Shown: one piece after another, positions 1 to 12,299 of the stretch
Position numbering within the stretch: the first letter of the stretch is position 1
Layout of the letters: each line of letters begins with the position of its first letter
Source of the DNA: Cadophora sp. MPI-SDFR-AT-0126
Lineage: Eukaryota; Ascomycota; Leotiomycetes; Helotiales; Ploettnerulaceae
Length of the DNA stretch: 64,000 nt
Direction: 5' to 3'
Assembly (NCBI GenBank): GCA_020747065.1
Contig: JAGMVK010000015.1
Coordinates: 558,001-622,000 of the forward strand
Program-made: the position numbers and the translations under genes
Notes under the pieces: generated by a model
Told to the model about the DNA's origin: nothing
The model's database searches: none
What the model saw: only the letters and a program-made list of their open reading frames with translations

Positions 1-217
1 TCTCACTCAGCATCAAATTCCTCGCGTCGCGCGTATAATTCCACGTCCCATCGAAACTGCCTTTCCCCCTCGGATGCGCGTTCCTCGGCGGCGGCGCAAA
101 CGGGTGATATTTCTGGTTGTAGAATATCGATGTGAAGAGCAGTGTTGCGAATATGAGGAGTGGGAATCGTCGTCGTCGAGCTATGGATAAGGAGAATGCT
201 GTGCCGCGGAGGAGCAT
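1..217 (-). CDS. N-terminal part of a type II membrane protein, probably GT90-like glycosyltransferase (runs off the left edge)
   Basis: Only the first 72 codons are present; the reading frame is open to the window edge. The start is the ATG at 217-215. The peptide begins with a short basic cytoplasmic segment (LSIARRRRF), then one hydrophobic helix (about residues 18-32, PLLIFATLLFTSIFY), then a proline-rich luminal stem. The last residues seen, GTWNYTRDARNLMLSE, resemble the segment just after the stem in fungal CAP10/DUF821 (GT family 90) proteins, which are Golgi enzymes transferring xylose or related sugars. That assignment rests on this short motif and the type II topology and is an inference. 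A longer overlapping frame on the same strand (269-3) lacks these features. Confidence 0.55.
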   Translation of the reverse strand, partial: MLLRGTAFSLSIARRRRFPLLIFATLLFTSIFYNQKYHPFAPPPRNAHPRGKGSFDGTWNYTRDARNLMLSE

Positions 218-2298
218 CTCTTTCTTTTCGTCCCATGCCGTGGATGGTGAGCCCGGGAAAGACTCCCACTTGTGGGAGGGGCTCATTGGGAATCCCCTCA
301 TAGAGACGGAGATGGAGGGTTTCCGTTCCCAGGCTGGCGTGAAAGATGTGAATTTCATAAATAGATCATAGACGGACTCGAGGTCAGGTTCGAGTAGTTG
401 AGTGAACAAGCTGGCTGGGCCAGATTATCGGAGCTTCAAGATCGGCACATGCGAAATATTAATACGAAAGAGACATATACTTGAAGAAAGGGGTCGGACG
501 AGTCGATATGTTGACGTATACCTCCGTATCCTGTAGTTAGGTCGTTATATGATGCTGTCCTGGTTCAAGAGCTTCGAGTCTTCTCGGGCAGCTCTCAACA
601 GAGGGGAAAAGGAGAGGCGCCGTTCTGGAAGAACCGGGACATATTGTGGATATGTATGGGTTCAGTGCAGATACCACAGCCACTGCAAGTGGATAGGGAG
701 CCAAGGAGATCGATAAGATTCCAAGAAGGATGAAGTCCGCAATCAGAGATTCATCTCGGTCCTGGGTCTTGGGGCAGGTGTTGCATGGATAGGGCCGACG
801 CGCCAATGGGATAAATGTGGAAAAGGAGGTCGATTGTTTGCGAGCTTCTTCTGAACAGTTACGAGTGTGCCACAAGCTGCCACCTGTACCAACATATAAG
901 GAATGTATGTAGAAGGCCAGGGAATTAATTGATTTAACTCCACAGCCATTGGTTGGAGCAAACAGCTGGTGCATCTCAGCGACGAGAACGGGGAGGAAAG
1001 GGGTCGAAACCCGCAGGTAAAAACGTCTTTCAGCCACCATACGACTCAATCGTCGTCAGTGCGGAGCAAAGGCCGAAAGTCAAATGGACCCCTAATCGGA
1101 CCTTGGAAATGTAACCAGTCAGGATAAAAGTAAGGGCATCCTAGAGAATCTAGGTGCCCTGACAGTTTCTAGCGTCGGACTTCGAACCTTGTTGGTGTAA
1201 GACAGCGGGAAATTTCCACTATTCTGCAGCGGGACCAAGGGTATTGGGAATCCAGCAGATATATCTCTGGCGGGTGTGCATCTCTGATACCTCCTGCGAA
1301 GTTCTGGATTGACCCGGATCTAACAATATCTGGAACTCTTGGTCTGCGTCAAAGAAACTAAGATAGGAAGATACGCTGCTTGGCTTCAACTGATGTGGTG
1401 TGGTGTGTCTCTGGCACTCCTCGAATTCGCTGCTGCACGTGCTGTGCCGTCCGCGCGCCGTTTTCGATTGACGTTGAGAGTGACATGTGTCAAACCTTCT
1501 CACCAATACTCCAAAACAGACGAATGAACTCATGCCTTACCTCAAATCTACAAATATATTTCTTTCCGCGTCTTGCGATACCATATCCTCTTGCTTCTAT
1601 TCCTTATCGAAACATTCCTCGCCAAGTCCAACACTCACAAACTGAAGCTAAGCTAGGAAGGTAGAAGTCTGGAAGCCTGCAGAAAGCTGCATCACATTTA
1701 GCCACTTGGCCCGAAGAGAACAATTGCCCGTGCTCACTGGAGCACAAAGCAGGGATTGCAGACCTGTGGATACACCTTGAATCCATACTGGGTGGTTGGT
1801 ACGCCACATCTCTTTCGCCGGCTAATTTCATCTCATCGCGATTTCCAGAGTAACATCGGTCCACTATTTGCGATTGATTGATTGCTTACCACGAATGCAA
1901 TTGTTGATAATCAACAATTTCACCCCTTTCTTTTAGCGAGTACTGTTGTCCTAGCTTGCGAGAAAGTCAATACTGAGAACTGAGGACTGTTGGAAAACAC
2001 CGCGTATTATTTTTAATGAGCTATCCTAGGCCCAAATCCTCGATTTCAATTCCGCGCAAGCAAGTAAGCGGTCGGGCAAGAATTGAATATTCGCCTATGT
2101 GTGACCGAATCCAGGGTATCTATCCTCCAGGCTCCATCCACAAACTCCTCCGCAAGCAAATGTGTTCGATCGTTATCAGAATGCCAGTTCCTCACATTTT
2201 GCGCCATTTTAAAAGCAGCTTTTGGTGTCATCGTAATCAAACAAGTATACAGATATTTGCAAATCGAAGTCGTTGACTACTTTTCCTGGTAGTGAAAA
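218..2298. other. Intergenic region, no supported gene
   Basis: This holds the promoter side of the leftmost gene and the 3' side of the histidine kinase. Several 60-170-codon open frames occur on both strands, but none has a recognisable domain, a consistent intron pattern or convincing composition. I see no tRNA, repeat or mobile element. Confidence 0.5.
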
Positions 2299-5200
2299 TC
2301 ATGGAGATGAAATATGGCTTGAAAGTAGGCGGTCCATCGTCTGCATCAACTCGGGAATCTGGAAGGGCTTGGCGACAATGTCATCCTGATCTTGTTAGTA
2401 TATATGCTGTAATCTATGGAGGAATTAGGACTTACCATGCCAGCTGTGAGGGCCATATCCCTGGGGAAATGTCAGCGTTGGGCCTGGACGAAAAGAACAA
2501 GCTCAATCATCATAAAGAGCTCATCATCCAAACTTGGAGACTCACAATTGTTCCAGTCGAGTGTTAGCAGTGACTGCAATGATTGGAACGTGTCCATCAA
2601 TTTTGCCTTCATTTTCAAGATCTCGGATTCGGCGGGTACAGGTCAGACCGTCCATTATAGGCATCTATCATTGACTCAATTAGCAGCTCACAAGAAGCAA
2701 AGTTTCTAGCGTACCTCAAGATCCATGAGGATTAGGGACACTTTGATTCCAATTCCAGACTTCTTGCAGTCATGCCAAAGGGCAGTCTTTGCCAGGAAGT
2801 CAATGACCTCCCCACCATGATTCGCAACGTGTACAATGCAGCCGGCACTTCGCAATTGCTTGCTAAGAACTTTCTGATTGATCAAATTATCTTCGACCAG
2901 AAGAATGTGATAGTTCCGTCTGACTTTGGAGTCTCGAGGCGATGAGTGACTAGTGTCGGCAGGGATATGGTTGGGCGTTGAGCCATTCGACTGATGAGCA
3001 GGAACATCAACAGATCTACGAGCTTTGATATAGAAAGCGAAAGTACCTTGGATTCTGTGAGCAGATACAGACCAGCAATCGAATTGAAGACTTACTTCCA
3101 GCACCCTCCTGTGAATCTACTCCAATCTCACCACCTTGAAGTTCCGTTAATTCTCGTGATATGAATAGGCCCAAGCCAGATCCACCATATTGTACCTGGA
3201 CAATGTCAGCAAAATCTCCTAAGCTCGGTAGCTTGGGGGTATCACATGTGTCTTGGGACTTGCTTGACTAAATCTGTGGAAGAGTCTTTCCTTTTCCTGC
3301 TCAGAAAGGCCACGGCCAGTGTCTTTTACAGTAAAGTAAAGATAGACCTGCTGGCCAGTTCCCCAATCACGTCTCAGTGTTAGATCTTGTACAGCGCTGG
3401 AGTCTTTCGATGGAAACCATCTAATATGCGGAACATGGTCTTTGGGAGGCTTGTTGACTGATGCGCCAAGGCCGACAGAAATTTCTCTGGTGGGCTCGGA
3501 TCTGGTGAATTTGATGGCCTGTATGTGGTCAGCCAATATATCGATTTTGTGGAGCAGGAAGATTTACGTTGGTGAGGAGGTTGATAAAGATTTGCGTCAA
3601 CCGAACCGGATCACAGAAAACAAAATCTATGTTTGACGTGCGGTACGATGGTTCGACTGCGAACGCAATCTTAATGTTATCGGCAAGCAATTCGTTCTCA
3701 AACATCTTCAATGTCCGACGAACTGTATCCTCTACCTATATACTCAGTCAGCTCTGCGAGACCCATGAGCTGGATCTCCTGGTCCAATGGCTATATAAGA
3801 GGCTCTGACTTACCTGAACGGACACAGGAGTGACTTGCAATAAGGCGGAATTCAGTTTGGACAAAGTAAGAACATCATCAATGATCCTCTTCTGATGCTG
3901 AGCACATAGAACAATTGTTTGAGCAGCGTCAAGATTGCTCTCCAGAAGTTCTCGATACGCCGGTGCAGGATTCTCCTGTGGCGATCGGAAGTCGATGATA
4001 GAGCTGGCGATGCCATCGGCGCTGAGCATGATTGCACTGAGAGGATTACGCATCTCGTGTCTGCAACATTGGTAAGTAGAGACATGACCTGGATGAATGT
4101 AGCACTCACGATGTCATGTCTATGAAGGTCTCTTGGTGACGCTTTGCCTCCTCGGCTTCGACCCTACTGATCATCTGCATGTGCTCGGCAATTTTAAATC
4201 CTGAAATGTCTGTGGTGCAAGCCAAAACACTGGTCAGCCTGCCGTCATCGTCCAGTTGAGGTACAGCGAGGAACAGAATCCATCTAGTATCACGAACAGA
4301 CTGGGCCGAGTCGTTGCTTTCTTGCTGGATCCAGGGTCGCTTTAGCCGAAGTCTGGGCCCAAATCAATACGAGCCATATAATGAGAGAATCACAAAAGCT
4401 GCCACAGACTTACTCCATAGAAACCTCTTCTTTTGTGTCTTTTAGCTTCTGCCACTCTGCTTTGAAAGCATCACGGTCTTGATTCTCGATACAGTTGAGA
4501 ATTGACATTGAATAATGCTCTTTCTCATCTCGAGAGTGTCCAGTCATCTCGTAGCCTGCAAGAAATTCAGCATTATGTGTCGAAACACACGTAGAAGCTG
4601 CCTTGATTATCGGTCCGACTTACACTGAGAATTCGCCCAGGTGATGCTGCAGTCAGAATCAAAGGTTATCATTCCACAGGGAGCCAGCTCGGCCATAAGC
4701 TGGAACTTCTCAGCATGATGAGCAGCTTCTTGTGTTCTGTTGGCAAGCTCTTGCGTCAAGTTGGCGCGGGCTAGAAGTTCTTCTTGGGCGTTCTTCTGTG
4801 CGCTGATATCGGTGCTAGGCAAGTCAGCACAGCTATCAAATATCTGTAAACACTCACATGCAGCCCATGATTGTCTTGATGGTTGTACCGTCGGCTTCAA
4901 ACTCTTGATCGCAAGATGCGATAATCCACTTCTGTCTTTGTTCACCACTCTCGCTGATCCAGGGATTTCTCAGACGGAGTTCGAATGCTCGCTTTCCAGG
5001 TTGGGTGGTGAGAATTTCCCATTCCTTCGTGATAACCGGGTGGTCTACTTCAGCGATTACGTTCATGAAAGACCTGAGACACCAATCAATGGCCGCGGTG
5101 GAAAGGATGGGTCTGAAGACTTACATCTCTCCTTCGAGACCTCGCGGATGGCCCGTAATTTCGTACCCTACTTCTGATCAGATGCCATTTATTGTCGTGA

Positions 5201-6110
5201 CTGCTGAAAGATGAGACTTACACATATCGTTGCAGTATAAAATGTTTCCATCTGGCGAGAGGTAATACATTCCGACCGGATTGAGCTCTGTAAGGACCTT
5301 AAACTTCGACTCGCTATCGGCTAGCTGCTTTGACAGGTCGGACTCTTCCTCGTCCATCATGGCATCTTCCAGAGTTGAATCTGAGACGGGCGAAGGTCTG
5401 ATTGTCGATGAACCTATTGAAGATCTAGAATTTGACCGGGATCGAATCAAGCGGGGGGTTCCATGGCTCTTCTTGAGTTGGCTGGGAACTTGTGAGGCAC
5501 TGACAACTCTCCATTTCTTTCGCAGGGTCACACTGGACCAGTACATCCCGAGGAACTGGTGACGGGGTAGATATCCATCTTTCGAACTGTCAAAATTCGG
5601 CATGGTCATGGCCCACTCCCTGAATTCCCGCTCAGCAGCTGCGCTAGTCACCTGAGATGGGGTGTATTCGGAGATGTGTGGGTAGAATGTCTCTGCACAG
5701 ACGACATTCCTGATGGAGTCGAAGAATCGGAGACTCTTGTTACAGTAGCCCGGCACAAAAGTCATACGACCATTTACCTTTTGTTCAGGGGCTTCAATGT
5801 CAAAGATGAAGGTGGGTCTGCTGTCTTGCTCCAAGAGCTCAATGATACCAATCTCTTGGATCGCCTCTGGCGGTGGTGGGAAGTCATTGCCCGGGCCATC
5901 ATTATGTCTCTTTCGGGGATTATTGTGAGATTGATGATGAGAATCGTGCTCTGTTCGCAAGGTGCCTTTCAGCTTTGGAGATGCCCGAGTGGTCGAAAGG
6001 TACTGGGTACACTGACCATCAGATCCAGACCAGGAGCTATCTGAGGTGGTTATTGATTGAGATTTCTCGCCTCTCGCCCTCTTCAGGCGGGGCTGTTGTT
6101 GATCTGACAT
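2299..6110 (-). CDS. Hybrid sensor histidine kinase (PAS-PAS-HisKA-HATPase-REC), 14 exons
   Basis: Fungal hybrid histidine kinase that senses through PAS domains, autophosphorylates on His and passes phosphate to its own receiver, then to an HPt protein upstream of MAPK or Skn7 signalling. I traced 14 exons (minus strand, high to low): 6110-5222, 5170-5125, 5073-4858, 4814-4624, 4555-4414, 4352-4110, 4060-3814, 3735-3568, 3518-3246, 3195-3096, 3046-2715, 2664-2546, 2460-2436, 2385-2299. These join in frame to 1025 residues. The N-terminal about 260 residues are low complexity. Two PAS/PAC units follow (about 270-400 and 410-550; both contain YE-I/M-TGH and ELRL-K/R-PWI). Then come the H-box [11 protein letters not shown] with H577, the N-box NLLTNAIKFT with N714, DTGRGL and GSGLGL ATP-binding boxes, and a receiver with E890/D891, phospho-acceptor D947 (MDLEMPIMDG) and K1003. 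No transmembrane segment is visible, so it is probably soluble. All key residues are present. I do not assign a fungal class with certainty. Confidence 0.93.
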
Positions 6111-8018
6111 CGTCTCCCAACCCTTCCTAGCTTGAGGGTTTGTAGCTTTGGGGAACGTGGGGGAGTGGGAAAAGGTGTGGAGTTTAATCTAACACCGGTG
6201 AGGTTAGAACGAACTTGGCAAGTCTCGTGAGTAGTGTGAGTTCTTCCAGGGACAGCGCAGCCTTCGGGTACCGAGGGTACGGTACGATACGTTTTATGTG
6301 GGGTGAGAACGAGTTGAAGTGAGATGCTGAAAGACATGCACGAAGGCGATGTCAGGCTTGATGCTATCCCACCGATGAAATAGCATGAAAAGGGGGGGAT
6401 TGTCTTGAGGCTGTTGACGTTCCTTCAGCTTTTGAATATGTGGCTGGCGCACCTGAGGTTCCACAAGGCAGCCAATGGACGAGACTAAGTCACGTGTCGG
6501 CACATCCGAATACCTCCAATCAACGATCGGTCTGTGGCTTGAGGCTTCCCTCAGTAATTGCTTTTTTGTATTTCTTTGTCAACGCTTACCTCGGGAACGA
6601 AAAGGTAACATATCGGCAAGGAAAGGTCAACCTTTTTCCCGGTCCGAGACCACCATCTCGGGAAGTTCTGCCAGCTTTCGCCGTTCCTTCCTAATCTTTC
6701 ACAAGGTTCATCACCTCACCATCACACCTCCCGTTATCTCCTCCCAAGACCTATCTTGTCGATACATCGGTGCAGCCACTAGCCCTTGCAATCAATTTCT
6801 TCCGTACAAACTCTGGTTTGTAAAAGCCACAGTTCTTCAAGCATTCTGGCTGTGATGTTCCAGCCTCAACCAGCATGTTTTGTGCGCCCATAATTTGAGC
6901 CATCTTTAACAATCATCCAGTCATTGCCCTGCATGCGGAGCTTTGTCTCCGAATGTTTGATCGGTATGACCTCTTGGAACTGTTGCCGCGATGTTGGAAC
7001 TTTCCGTCTCCCCTTTGCTTGCCGTCTAGTACTTCCGATTGTGGTAGAGCTGGCCGCCTCTGACCCAATTTACGCGATTAAGTGTTTTAGAGATCTCGTA
7101 ACCACTGCTCCTTTATATTCTACCATCTGCGTATCTGTTGACTCCTACTTCTCTAGAACTTTGATTCGTAGGCTCATCTTTCCCCAAAAGGCTTCCCTCA
7201 GCACAACCATTATCTTCAAATTCAATCTCCTTGAATGACCACTTCCGTAATCCACTCAGGTGAGTCTGAACATCCGCTGGGCAGATATTTGTACCTATAA
7301 TTCGATGTTGTCACTTGACGCACTCAACATCTTCTTAATGGTTCTTCCATTTGAGAAGTCTCTTCGCGTGGCAATAACAGCACAATTGTTCACATGTTAC
7401 CTCACATATCATGACAAAACTTGAGGAAGTATTCCATCCTGTTTAATGACTTTTCCCATCATATTCTTGAAAAGCAGCCAGACACAACAAACGTGAGATG
7501 TTCCCATTTGGGTACTCATACGTGTCTGGCAGCCTAATTCGTCCATTTGAGGATCCCTTCACGCCTCCCAAATTACCGAAAGTCAGAAAGTACCAAATAT
7601 GATTCAAAAGGCCCCATTTATTCTCTCCAAACTCCCAAAGCGCACGACTTCGAATGGCCAAAGCCGGGACAACATACAGGATGGTGGCGTCTTTAGCTCC
7701 TCGCTAAACACGGGTGTGGCGCTTTTCGGGCCAATCTTCCCCCCGCTTCTCTTCTCCGAGTAGTGACGGTGCTTGAATTGATACTAGACATTTGAAATGG
7801 GAAGGACGATGTACTGATATCGTATTTTGTCATCAGGATGCAGTGTGACAAATTGAGTCTGATGATGACTGCGTGAAAATGTATAAGAAGTGAGCTCTGC
7901 CAACGATGGACTGCTCTTTCTGCATCAATCATTTCTATCCTCTTAGAGCGACTCCGACGATACAAGCATACGCAATTCCACCATCAATTCAAGTTCTTTT
8001 CAGAATATACAGGTCAGA
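6111..8018. other. Divergent intergenic region between kinase and NmrA-like gene
   Basis: About 1.9 kb separates the starts of two divergent genes, so it should hold both promoters. It is pyrimidine-rich in places. I see no coding frame with a recognisable domain; the longest plus-strand frames (6475-6855, 6924-7238) look non-coding. Confidence 0.5.
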
Positions 8019-9189
8019 ATGTCTACGAGGAAGATTCTCGTAGTGTTTGGCGTCACTGGCAACCAAGGAGGTTCAGTGGTCGACTCGATTCTCAAAGACC
8101 CCAGCATTTCAGAGCAGTTTGAAATCCGCGGCATCACAAGAGATCCGACAAAGCCTTCCGCAGTTGCACTCACTGAACGGGGTGTTACTCTTCTCAAGGT
8201 CAGTCGGACTCCTCCTGCTTGTTTCCCACCAGAAACTGACAAGTGCAGGCTGATCTCGATGACAAAGACTCTCTCAGAGCAGCGTTGAAGGACGCTCACA
8301 TTGTTTTCGCAGTCACCAATTGGCAGGAAGTTTTGAATAAGGAGAGAGAAATTCAGCAAGGGAAGAACATTGCTGACGTTTCAAAGGTACATATCACTTA
8401 GGTTCACAGTCATCTACTTACATTTTCTACCAGGAGCTCAACATCGAGCATCTCATTTGGAGCAGCCTGCCAAATGTCACAAAGAGTAAGCATTCCTCAC
8501 CTCACTCAAGTTCCTAACCCCCTAACCAGTTTCTAACAAATCAAAGTCACAAATGGTAAGATCACTGGCGTCCTCCACTTTGACAGCAAAGCCATAGTCG
8601 AAGACCACATCCGCAACCTCTCCATCCCCGCGACATTCCTCCAACCGGGGGTCTTCATGGAACAACTCCCACTCATGCTGATCCCCAGCTCCCCCAACGT
8701 CAAAAGCTACAAACTCATCACACCAATCTCCACCAGCACAAAGATCCCACTCATTTCTGTCCGAGCCGACGCAGGCAAATACGTCAAGCCCATCATCGCG
8801 AATCGCCAGTCGATGCTTGGAAAGGTGGTCATGGGTGGTGTGAAGGAATATACTGTTCAGGAGATGGCAAATGTTATGGTTGGGACTGGGGGACTGGATA
8901 TTGTGGCTGAGAAGTGTACCTATGAGGAGTACAAGGGGATGCTGGTGGCCTTTGGACTGCCGGAATTCGTGGCGGATGATATGATGGAGAACATGAGGTA
9001 CTTTGAGGAGTATGGATTTTTTGGGGGTGGGAAGGTTGAGGATGATCATTCGGTAAGTATACCCTTCTCATTTTTGTACCAAATTCAAATTGAATCGGCT
9101 GCTAACAATACGTTTAGATATTGTCTGAAAGTCTTGAGACCTTGGAGCAATGGGTTGTCAAGAGTCCTCAAATTGCTGCCATGAAGTAG
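8019..9189 (+). CDS. NmrA-like NAD(P)-binding protein
   Basis: Atypical short-chain dehydrogenase of the NmrA/isoflavone-reductase-like group; such proteins bind NAD(P) and act as redox sensors or regulators of GATA factors, and some are reductases. Exons are 8019-8198, 8249-8386, 8434-8485, 8547-9052 and 9118-9189, giving 315 residues. The N-terminal Rossmann loop is GVTGNQGG (G11, G14, G17), followed by RGITRDPTKPSA as the probable NADP-binding Arg loop, then the segment IEHLIWSSLPNV and the HFDSKAIVEDHIR segment expected in the family. Introns are 47-65 nt with standard donors. The usual YxxxK catalytic pair is replaced by a HFDSK-type segment, as in the HSCARG/NmrA group, so a regulatory role is as likely as catalysis. 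Partner and substrate cannot be read from the sequence. Confidence 0.88.
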
Positions 9190-9583
9190 GAGACTGGTAG
9201 CTTTACAGTTCAGGTTATCATGAACCTCCTAGATCTAGAAGTTTCTGATACAGTTCAAAGCACAAAGGAGAATTCTCCTAGTTGCAGAAGACCTTCTTGG
9301 AAGATGAAAACATAATCAAATGTCATACTGTCATATCACGTGATTGTAACAATTTCTAATTCATCTGCTCCAGGATCAGCTACGTTTATCAAGGAAGCGC
9401 AACCCTTCTCAAGATAACTTGAGTCGTAGTATAGAATGTTTCCTTCATCTACATTGCGAGATGACTGAGTAACACAAAATATTGATTGTTTTTGTATGTC
9501 TTTACCTACCACTCGCTAATTTTCGCGGGGCCGAAAATTTCTCTGGACCACAAGTTAAATCCACAAACCATCATCACCATGCC
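9190..9583. other. Short intergenic region with upstream ATGs
   Basis: Spacer between tandem genes. An eight-codon frame (ATG at 9497) and a two-codon frame (ATG at 9579) precede the METTL25-like start; whether they are in the transcript is not known. Confidence 0.4.
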
Positions 9584-11506
9584 ATGAGGCTCCCATTTCC
9601 ACGCCCAACAATCAAACAGCGTATCTTCAATACTGCCAGTCTGTCAAGATTCGCCTCATTACACACATCTAAAATGGCACCGCCAACACCGCTCCCCTTC
9701 TCGTCAGACTTTTCCAACGCAGACGAGTACATTACCTCACTCCTCCACTTCTCCGCCGCCTCAACCATCTTCCAAACCCTATGCGGCGGCGTCCACATCC
9801 TCGATTTCTTCACCCGAGAACCCAGTCTGTACCACACCGTCATCCCTCCCGAATGGCGGTCCTGGCTCATGGCACGTGATTCCATGGATCTCCTCGACTT
9901 CCTCATGCGTGATGATCTCGATAAATCCAGGAATGACAATCCGCCTGAGAGTCTGATCAAGTACATTCGTGAGATCAGGAGACATTCGCTACGGCGGACT
10001 GTTGAGAATAAAAAGAAACGGGAAGGTGAAGGCAAAGGTGTGATGAAATTACCGAGACATGTCGCTGTAGGCATGATTCCAAAGAAAGTGCACGAAGTCA
10101 GCAATTTCGCCGACTACGTCGTCCGAGTCGCTGATTCCGTAGCCGAAAGTACCGGCAAGGAAATCACGCATTTCGTTGATTTCGGCAGCGGCCAGAACTA
10201 CCTAGGCAGGACACTGGCGAGTCCGCCGTACAATAAGCACATCGTTGCTGTAGAGAGCAAAGAGTTAAATATCACAGGTGCTAAGAGCATGGATGTTCTA
10301 GCTGGGGTTGCGGAAAGGGAGAAGGTCATGAGAAACAAAAAGGTGTACAGGATGAAACAGGATAGTTTGGTGCCTGCTGAGCAGATGAATTTGAAGGCTC
10401 TGAGGAGAGCGGCGAAACCGGTGAAAGTCGCGCAGAAAGAGAATGAGGTTGATTTGCGGCCAAGTAGGGATCTGGCTACTATCTATACGCCCGCTGATGG
10501 GAAGGGTTATATTCAGTATGTGGAGCATGTTGTGCAGGACGGGGATCTATCAGATGTCGTGGAGCAGATCGAGAAGATGAAGGTTGCTGCTCCGGCTGGC
10601 AAATTACAGATTGTCAACGCGGAGGATGAGAATCCTTCATTACCAGAAGTCATTGAAAATATTTCCAAGAGCGAGGAAACGCTTCTAATGGCTATCTCGA
10701 TCCATTCCTGCGGCAACCTATCGCACCACGGCATCCGCTCCCTCCTCATCAACCCATCTGTCCACGCCATTGCCATCGTAGGCTGCTGCTACAACCTCAT
10801 GACCGAACGTCTCGGCCCCCCAACCTACAAACTGCCTCTCCTTCGCCCCAATCTCCGCGCCATCAACGCATCCGGGCAAGAGTCAGCTTCCTGCGATCCA
10901 CACGGCTTTCCCATGAGCGAGAGGTTATCAACGTACAATATAGATGGCATCAGGCTCAACATCACGGCACGTATGATGGCCGTTCAAGCACCCATGAACT
11001 GGACCGAGAAAGAAAGCGACTCGTTCTTCACGCGGCACTTCTACCGCGCGCTCCTCCAGAAAGTCTTTCTTGACTTTGGCGTCGTCAAGAAACTCACCTC
11101 GAACCAAGACCCCGATCAGCCATCCAACAATCTCGAATCTACCGAGCCCATCATCATCGGCTCTTTACGAAAGGGTTGTTACGGCTCCTTCAAAACGTAT
11201 CTGCGCGGCGCATTGGAGAAATTGGCAAATGATCCTGAGAGGGGCGTCAAGGTTAATGAGCGGATGCGGAGCATTACGGATGAACAGATTGAGGAGTATG
11301 CGGTGAGGTATGGAGCGTTGAAGAAGGAGTTGAGTGTTACGTGGAGTTTGATGGCGTTTAGTGCGGGAGTAGTGGAGAGTTTGATTGTGTGTGATAGGTG
11401 GCTTTGGTTGAGAGAGCAGGAGGGAGTGGGTGAGGCGTGGGTGGAGGCAGTTTTTGATTATGGATTGAGTCCGAGGAACTTGGTGGTAGTGGGGATCAAG
11501 AAGTGA
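9584..11506 (+). CDS. METTL25/RRNAD1-like SAM-dependent methyltransferase
   Basis: Intronless gene for 640 residues if started at the ATG at 9584. It carries the class I SAM-binding motif HFVDFGSGQNYLGRTLA (D199, G201, G203), the family segments ISIHSCGNLS and AIVGCCYNLMTER, and a long C-terminal region typical of the METTL25/RRNAD1 family (distantly related to rRNA adenine dimethylases; substrate of the fungal members unknown to me). Two starts are possible. The one at 9584 adds 30 residues rich in Arg and Ser with no acidic residue, like a mitochondrial presequence; the one at 9674 begins MAPPTPLPF just before the conserved domain and has A at -3 and G at +4. A two-codon upstream frame (9579-9587) overlaps the first start. 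The open frame continues upstream to 9482 without an ATG. Alternative initiation with dual targeting is possible. Confidence 0.85.
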   Translation: MRLPFPRPTIKQRIFNTASLSRFASLHTSKMAPPTPLPFSSDFSNADEYITSLLHFSAASTIFQTLCGGVHILDFFTREPSLYHTVIPPEWRSWLMARDSMDLLDFLMRDDLDKSRNDNPPESLIKYIREIRRHSLRRTVENKKKREGEGKGVMKLPRHVAVGMIPKKVHEVSNFADYVVRVADSVAESTGKEITHFVDFGSGQNYLGRTLASPPYNKHIVAVESKELNITGAKSMDVLAGVAEREKVMRNKKVYRMKQDSLVPAEQMNLKALRRAAKPVKVAQKENEVDLRPSRDLATIYTPADGKGYIQYVEHVVQDGDLSDVVEQIEKMKVAAPAGKLQIVNAEDENPSLPEVIENISKSEETLLMAISIHSCGNLSHHGIRSLLINPSVHAIAIVGCCYNLMTERLGPPTYKLPLLRPNLRAINASGQESASCDPHGFPMSERLSTYNIDGIRLNITARMMAVQAPMNWTEKESDSFFTRHFYRALLQKVFLDFGVVKKLTSNQDPDQPSNNLESTEPIIIGSLRKGCYGSFKTYLRGALEKLANDPERGVKVNERMRSITDEQIEEYAVRYGALKKELSVTWSLMAFSAGVVESLIVCDRWLWLREQEGVGEAWVEAVFDYGLSPRNLVVVGIKK

Positions 11507-12299
11507 GTACTAAGGTCCATAGAATATGCGTCAGTTGTCTAGAATGAGGAAACGGCATCAGTATCATCCGGTCATAGAATTCTGGTTCGGATGGAGTCAT
11601 TGGAACCCCAACAGGAAATACCATAGATCTGGGAGGTTTGATCATAGATAGCAAGCCTAAGTAATTCCTTTAAAAATAAAGAGCTGAGTCACTGCAGCCT
11701 CAATTGAATAGATTCACAGCACTCAGCCTTCAGGGCCACTACCGTAGCTCCAGGTTATTATACTAAGCAACCACCAACAATCGCCCGCAATTTGGAAGCT
11801 AGCCTCCGAATGCCGGAAGCTGATCACAAATGAAAGCAGAATCTTGTTTTTTTCTCTCGCAGAAGTATGGGCAAGTAAGTAATGATAATGCACAGAACAT
11901 AATATTCCCAACGTCAAATCCGAGCTTGTGTTTTGTCGTATTCCAGTGACATCAGACATCAAAATAGGCTGGCTAGTACGCAACGGATCCTACCATCTTC
12001 GGGACCTAAAACACTGGTTTCCCAAGCTTTGCTCCATTTACCATAAGATTCCTGATCTAAATAAGCTCCCGAATAGCTTCGAGTCACATTCCGTAGAACC
12101 ATTCAGCTTACTTCAGAATAAAAAGATCCAAGATATCCCACGATGGGATTTTTCTCTCAAGCATGGCATCCCACGAAGCCATCTCTTCAATCCCAGAAGA
12201 GACCAACAGTGAAGATCATAGAACCCGATCCCATCTAACGATGGCAACGGTAAGCTTCAGCATCTGAAAACTAATCGAAGACTTCTGGCTGATGGTGCC
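11507..12299. other. Intergenic region, nothing supported
   Basis: No frame with a recognisable domain. It leads into the degenerate F-box-like sequence. Confidence 0.4.

Noticed and set aside
990..1020. tRNA T-loop-like sequence (ggtcgaaaccc)
   Set aside because: No matching A box, anticodon arm or acceptor stem found around it.
537..1049. 170-codon minus-strand open frame
   Set aside because: No domain, odd composition and no supporting splice pattern; probably chance.
9482..9583. Longer N-terminus of the METTL25-like protein
   Set aside because: The upstream in-frame sequence has no ATG (starts from TTG).
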